DNA from: Chloroflexota bacterium | Lineage (GTDB): Bacteria; Chloroflexota; Ktedonobacteria; Ktedonobacterales; Ktedonobacteraceae | Assembly: GCA_021828635.1 (NCBI GenBank) | Contig: JAJZEJ010000378.1 | Location: 1 to 5,695, forward strand | Length of the DNA: 5,695 nucleotides | Direction: 5' to 3' | Part shown: positions 5,506 through 5,695 of the stretch, piece after piece | Layout: each line of letters opens with the position of its first letter | How positions within the stretch are numbered: position 1 is the stretch's first letter | Translations under genes and position numbers: made by a program | Notes under the pieces: generated by a model | What the model saw: only the letters and a program-made list of their open reading frames with translations | What the model was told of the DNA's origin: nothing | Databases searched by the model: none

Positions 5506-5695
5506 CGGCTGGTTCCTCCTCCTGTGCTGAAATGACTGACCCCATACTATTCTCACCCCCTGTTGAGTTTAAGGCGGGCGCGACCGGTAAACCGGCGGAG
5601 GCGCGGGCGATCAGGCCGCGCCGCACGCGAAAACGTTGTTCAGCGATAATACCTTGTGGGCGGAAGCGGATGGTCAACAGTAGGAGAATGCCAAT
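5495..5695 (-). CDS. livM: C-terminal end of a branched-chain amino acid-type ABC permease, probably LivM (5' part outside window)
   Basis: Open from the right edge to TGA at 5495-5497, giving the last 66 residues. They begin with the end of a hydrophobic membrane segment (IGILLLLTI), followed by RFRPQGIIAEQRFR, the pattern closing LivM/LivH-type permeases just after the final transmembrane helix. A tail of about 45 residues follows, Ala/Pro-rich then acidic (QEEEPADGE), longer than I would expect for the family. LivM is preferred over LivH because it directly precedes livG, the usual livH-livM-livG-livF order, but only the end is visible. The stop lies inside livG (11-nt overlap), suggesting translational coupling, and the acidic tail codons double as the livG ribosome-binding site. 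Confidence 0.75.
   Translation of the reverse strand: MGILLLLTIRFRPQGIIAEQRFRVRRGLIARASAGLPVAPALNSTGGENSMGSVISAQEEEPADGE

Noticed and set aside
5584..5595. CCGGT-AA-ACCGG inverted repeat in the livM tail
   Set aside because: Arms of 5 bp with a 2-nt loop inside GC-rich coding sequence; no evidence of function.

Overview
The window (5,695 bp, roughly 50-55% GC by eye) looks like ordinary chromosomal DNA from a bacterium with Gram-positive-style lipoproteins. The combination of an ArsA/GET3-type ATPase with a C-terminal HSP20-like domain, a CrtB/squalene-synthase-family enzyme and a lipoprotein-dependent amino-acid ABC transporter at this GC would fit a Chloroflexota member, possibly a Ktedonobacteria-like one. 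That placement is inference from protein style; there is no rRNA or marker gene here.

Layout. (1) 1-1167, minus strand: an ArsA/GET3-family ATPase that runs off the left edge, probably lacking only its last few residues. (2) 1168-1410: a divergent intergenic region holding a perfect TATAAT -10 box for the rightward gene, a candidate leftward promoter and a small palindrome. (3) 1411-2319, plus strand: a phytoene/squalene synthase family protein. (4) 2320-2426: a convergent gap dominated by a 60-bp near-perfect hairpin, probably the terminator. (5) 2427-5695, minus strand: a HAAT-type (branched-chain amino acid family) ABC transporter, transcribed right to left as livM (3' end only), livG, livF, then the lipoprotein substrate-binding gene. 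livM and livG overlap by 11 nt, livG and livF are 40 nt apart, and the binding-protein gene follows livF after a 180-nt gap that may hold its own promoter.

How the genes work together. The four liv-type genes together specify a complete importer apart from the second permease (livH-like) and most of livM, which should lie to the right of the window. The binding protein is tethered outside the membrane, the permeases form the channel, and LivG and LivF hydrolyse ATP. The isoprenoid synthase and the ArsA-like ATPase diverge from a shared intergenic region and could be co-regulated, but nothing in the sequence proves a functional link.

I found no mobile element, CRISPR array, tRNA or rRNA, and no convincing novel system. 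The most notable items are the long intergenic hairpin, whose imperfect pairs favour folding of the plus-strand RNA, and an ArsA homologue with too few cysteines to be a classical arsenite pump ATPase.
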